Shown here one piece after another: positions 63,413 through 64,000 of a stretch of DNA of 64,000 bases. Both the position numbers and the translations under genes were made by a program. The stretch lies in contig NZ_CP065027.1 in assembly GCF_015711475.1 (NCBI RefSeq), positions 1,550,001 through 1,614,000 on the forward strand, given 5' to 3'. Position 1 is the first letter of the stretch; the number at the start of each line of letters is the position of its first letter. The notes below the pieces were generated by a model, which worked only from the letters and a program-made list of their open reading frames with translations, was not told the origin of the DNA and searched no databases. The DNA is from Actinomyces trachealis. GTDB lineage: Bacteria; Actinomycetota; Actinomycetes; Actinomycetales; Actinomycetaceae.

Positions 63413-64000
63413 TCAGGAAAGACGAGTCACAGCGGCATCGAGGCCGACGAGCTTGTCTATGAAGTGCTCGTAGCCGCGGTCGATCAGGTTGATTCCGGAG
63501 ACCCGGCTAGTCCCCTCGGCCGCAAGCGCCGCAATCAGGTGGGAGAAGCCACCGCGTAGGTCCGGTACCACAATATCTGCACCCTTAAGGGGGGTGGGGC
63601 CGGAGATAACGGCGGAGTGGTAGAAGTTGCGCTGCCCAAAGCGGCACGCGGTCCCCCCCAGGCACTCACGGTAAACCTGAATGGTGGCCCCCATCTGGCG
63701 CAGAGCCTGGGTGAAGCCGAAGCGGTTCTCGTAAACGGTCTCGTGCACGATTGACAGGCCCTGGGCCTGGGTGAGGGCCACGACAAGGGGCTGCTGCCAG
63801 TCGGTCATGAACCCAGGGTGGACATTCGTCTCCACCACGATGCTTTTGAGGTCGCCGCCAGGGTGGTAGAAGCGGATGCCGTCGTCAGTGACATCAAAGG
63901 CACCACCCACCTTGCGATAGGTGTTCAGGAAGGTGGTCATGTCTGACTGGTGTGCACCCCGCACAAAGATGTCGCCTCGCGTGACCAGGGCCGCAGCGGC
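63413..64000 (-). CDS. murA: UDP-N-acetylglucosamine 1-carboxyvinyltransferase, C-terminal part
   Basis: The frame is open to the window edge, giving 195 residues of the C-terminal half. VHPGFMTDWQQPLVVALTQAQG, then TVYENRFGF and DLRGGFSHLIAALAAEGTSRV are MurA signatures. It transfers enolpyruvate to UDP-GlcNAc in the first committed step of peptidoglycan synthesis. It continues the murA-plsC-gpsA order. The catalytic Cys region lies outside the window. Confidence 0.94.
   Translation of the reverse strand, partial: AAAALVTRGDIFVRGAHQSDMTTFLNTYRKVGGAFDVTDDGIRFYHPGGDLKSIVVETNVHPGFMTDWQQPLVVALTQAQGLSIVHETVYENRFGFTQALRQMGATIQVYRECLGGTACRFGQRNFYHSAVISGPTPLKGADIVVPDLRGGFSHLIAALAAEGTSRVSGINLIDRGYEHFIDKLVGLDAAVTRLS

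Overview
The window reads as the chromosome of a high-GC actinobacterium, most likely an Actinomyces-like member of the Actinomycetaceae. Grounds: strong G/C third-position bias; actinobacterial gene neighbourhoods (murA-plsC-gpsA-ddl-thiL-rpmB-DAK2-recG and coaD-sepIVA-DUF177-rnc-mutM); LAxTG-type sorting signals; and the actinobacterial 'anchored-repeat' ABC transporter locus. The genus is inferred from gene content only. No rRNA, tRNA or CRISPR array was seen.

Layout. (1) 1-6965: a tightly overlapping + strand operon with the end of an ABC exporter, two APH-fold kinases, a UDP-glucose dehydrogenase and a sensor kinase/OmpR regulator pair, closed by a perfect 21-bp-arm hairpin. It looks like glycan or glycolipid synthesis and export. 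(2) 7035-12354: a small membrane protein with an acidic tail, then proA, proB, obg, rpmA and rplU, all on the - strand. (3) 12474-23105: a surface metal-acquisition locus. A sortase-anchored protein (-) diverges from a five-gene operon (+): a second anchored protein, a ZnuA/TroA-like lipoprotein carrying inserted surface repeats, a membrane-anchored repeat protein, an ABC ATPase and a permease. Each divergent promoter carries an AT-rich GATAATGA-containing box 24-28 bases from its start codon, suggesting Zur/Fur-type control. (4) 23102-35421: rne, cydABDC, and a GAF sensor kinase facing a NarL-type regulator. (5) 35498-39132: mutM, rnc, DUF177, sepIVA, coaD.

(6) 39284-44512: a LacI regulator beside a decayed L-fucose locus (fucP', fucI' and fucA' remnants), then an apparently stand-alone trpB and rsmD. 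(7) 44567-52584: the most interesting region, a visibly lower-GC run of ten co-directional, mostly overlapping genes. It encodes a JAMM metallopeptidase (frameshifted), an FGE-like protein, a ThiS/MoaD-like sulfur carrier ending in Gly-Gly, an E1-like activating enzyme, an unrecognised 347-aa protein, an acyl/peptidyl carrier protein (frameshifted at its DSL site), an ATP-grasp ligase, an MFS exporter, a stand-alone adenylation domain and a phosphopantetheinyl transferase. I read it as a horizontally acquired pathway for a small sulfur-containing, amino-acid-derived product that I cannot match to a known compound. A decayed IS transposase lies between it and recG. (8) 53671-64000: recG, DAK2 protein, rpmB, thiL, ddl, an AMIN-like lipoprotein, gpsA, plsC and the end of murA.

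In many actinobacteria recG, rsmD and coaD lie close together. Here about 14.5 kb (lacI, fuc remnants, trpB, reversed rsmD, biosynthetic island, IS remnant) separates recG from coaD, marking this stretch as the recently rearranged, accessory part of the window.
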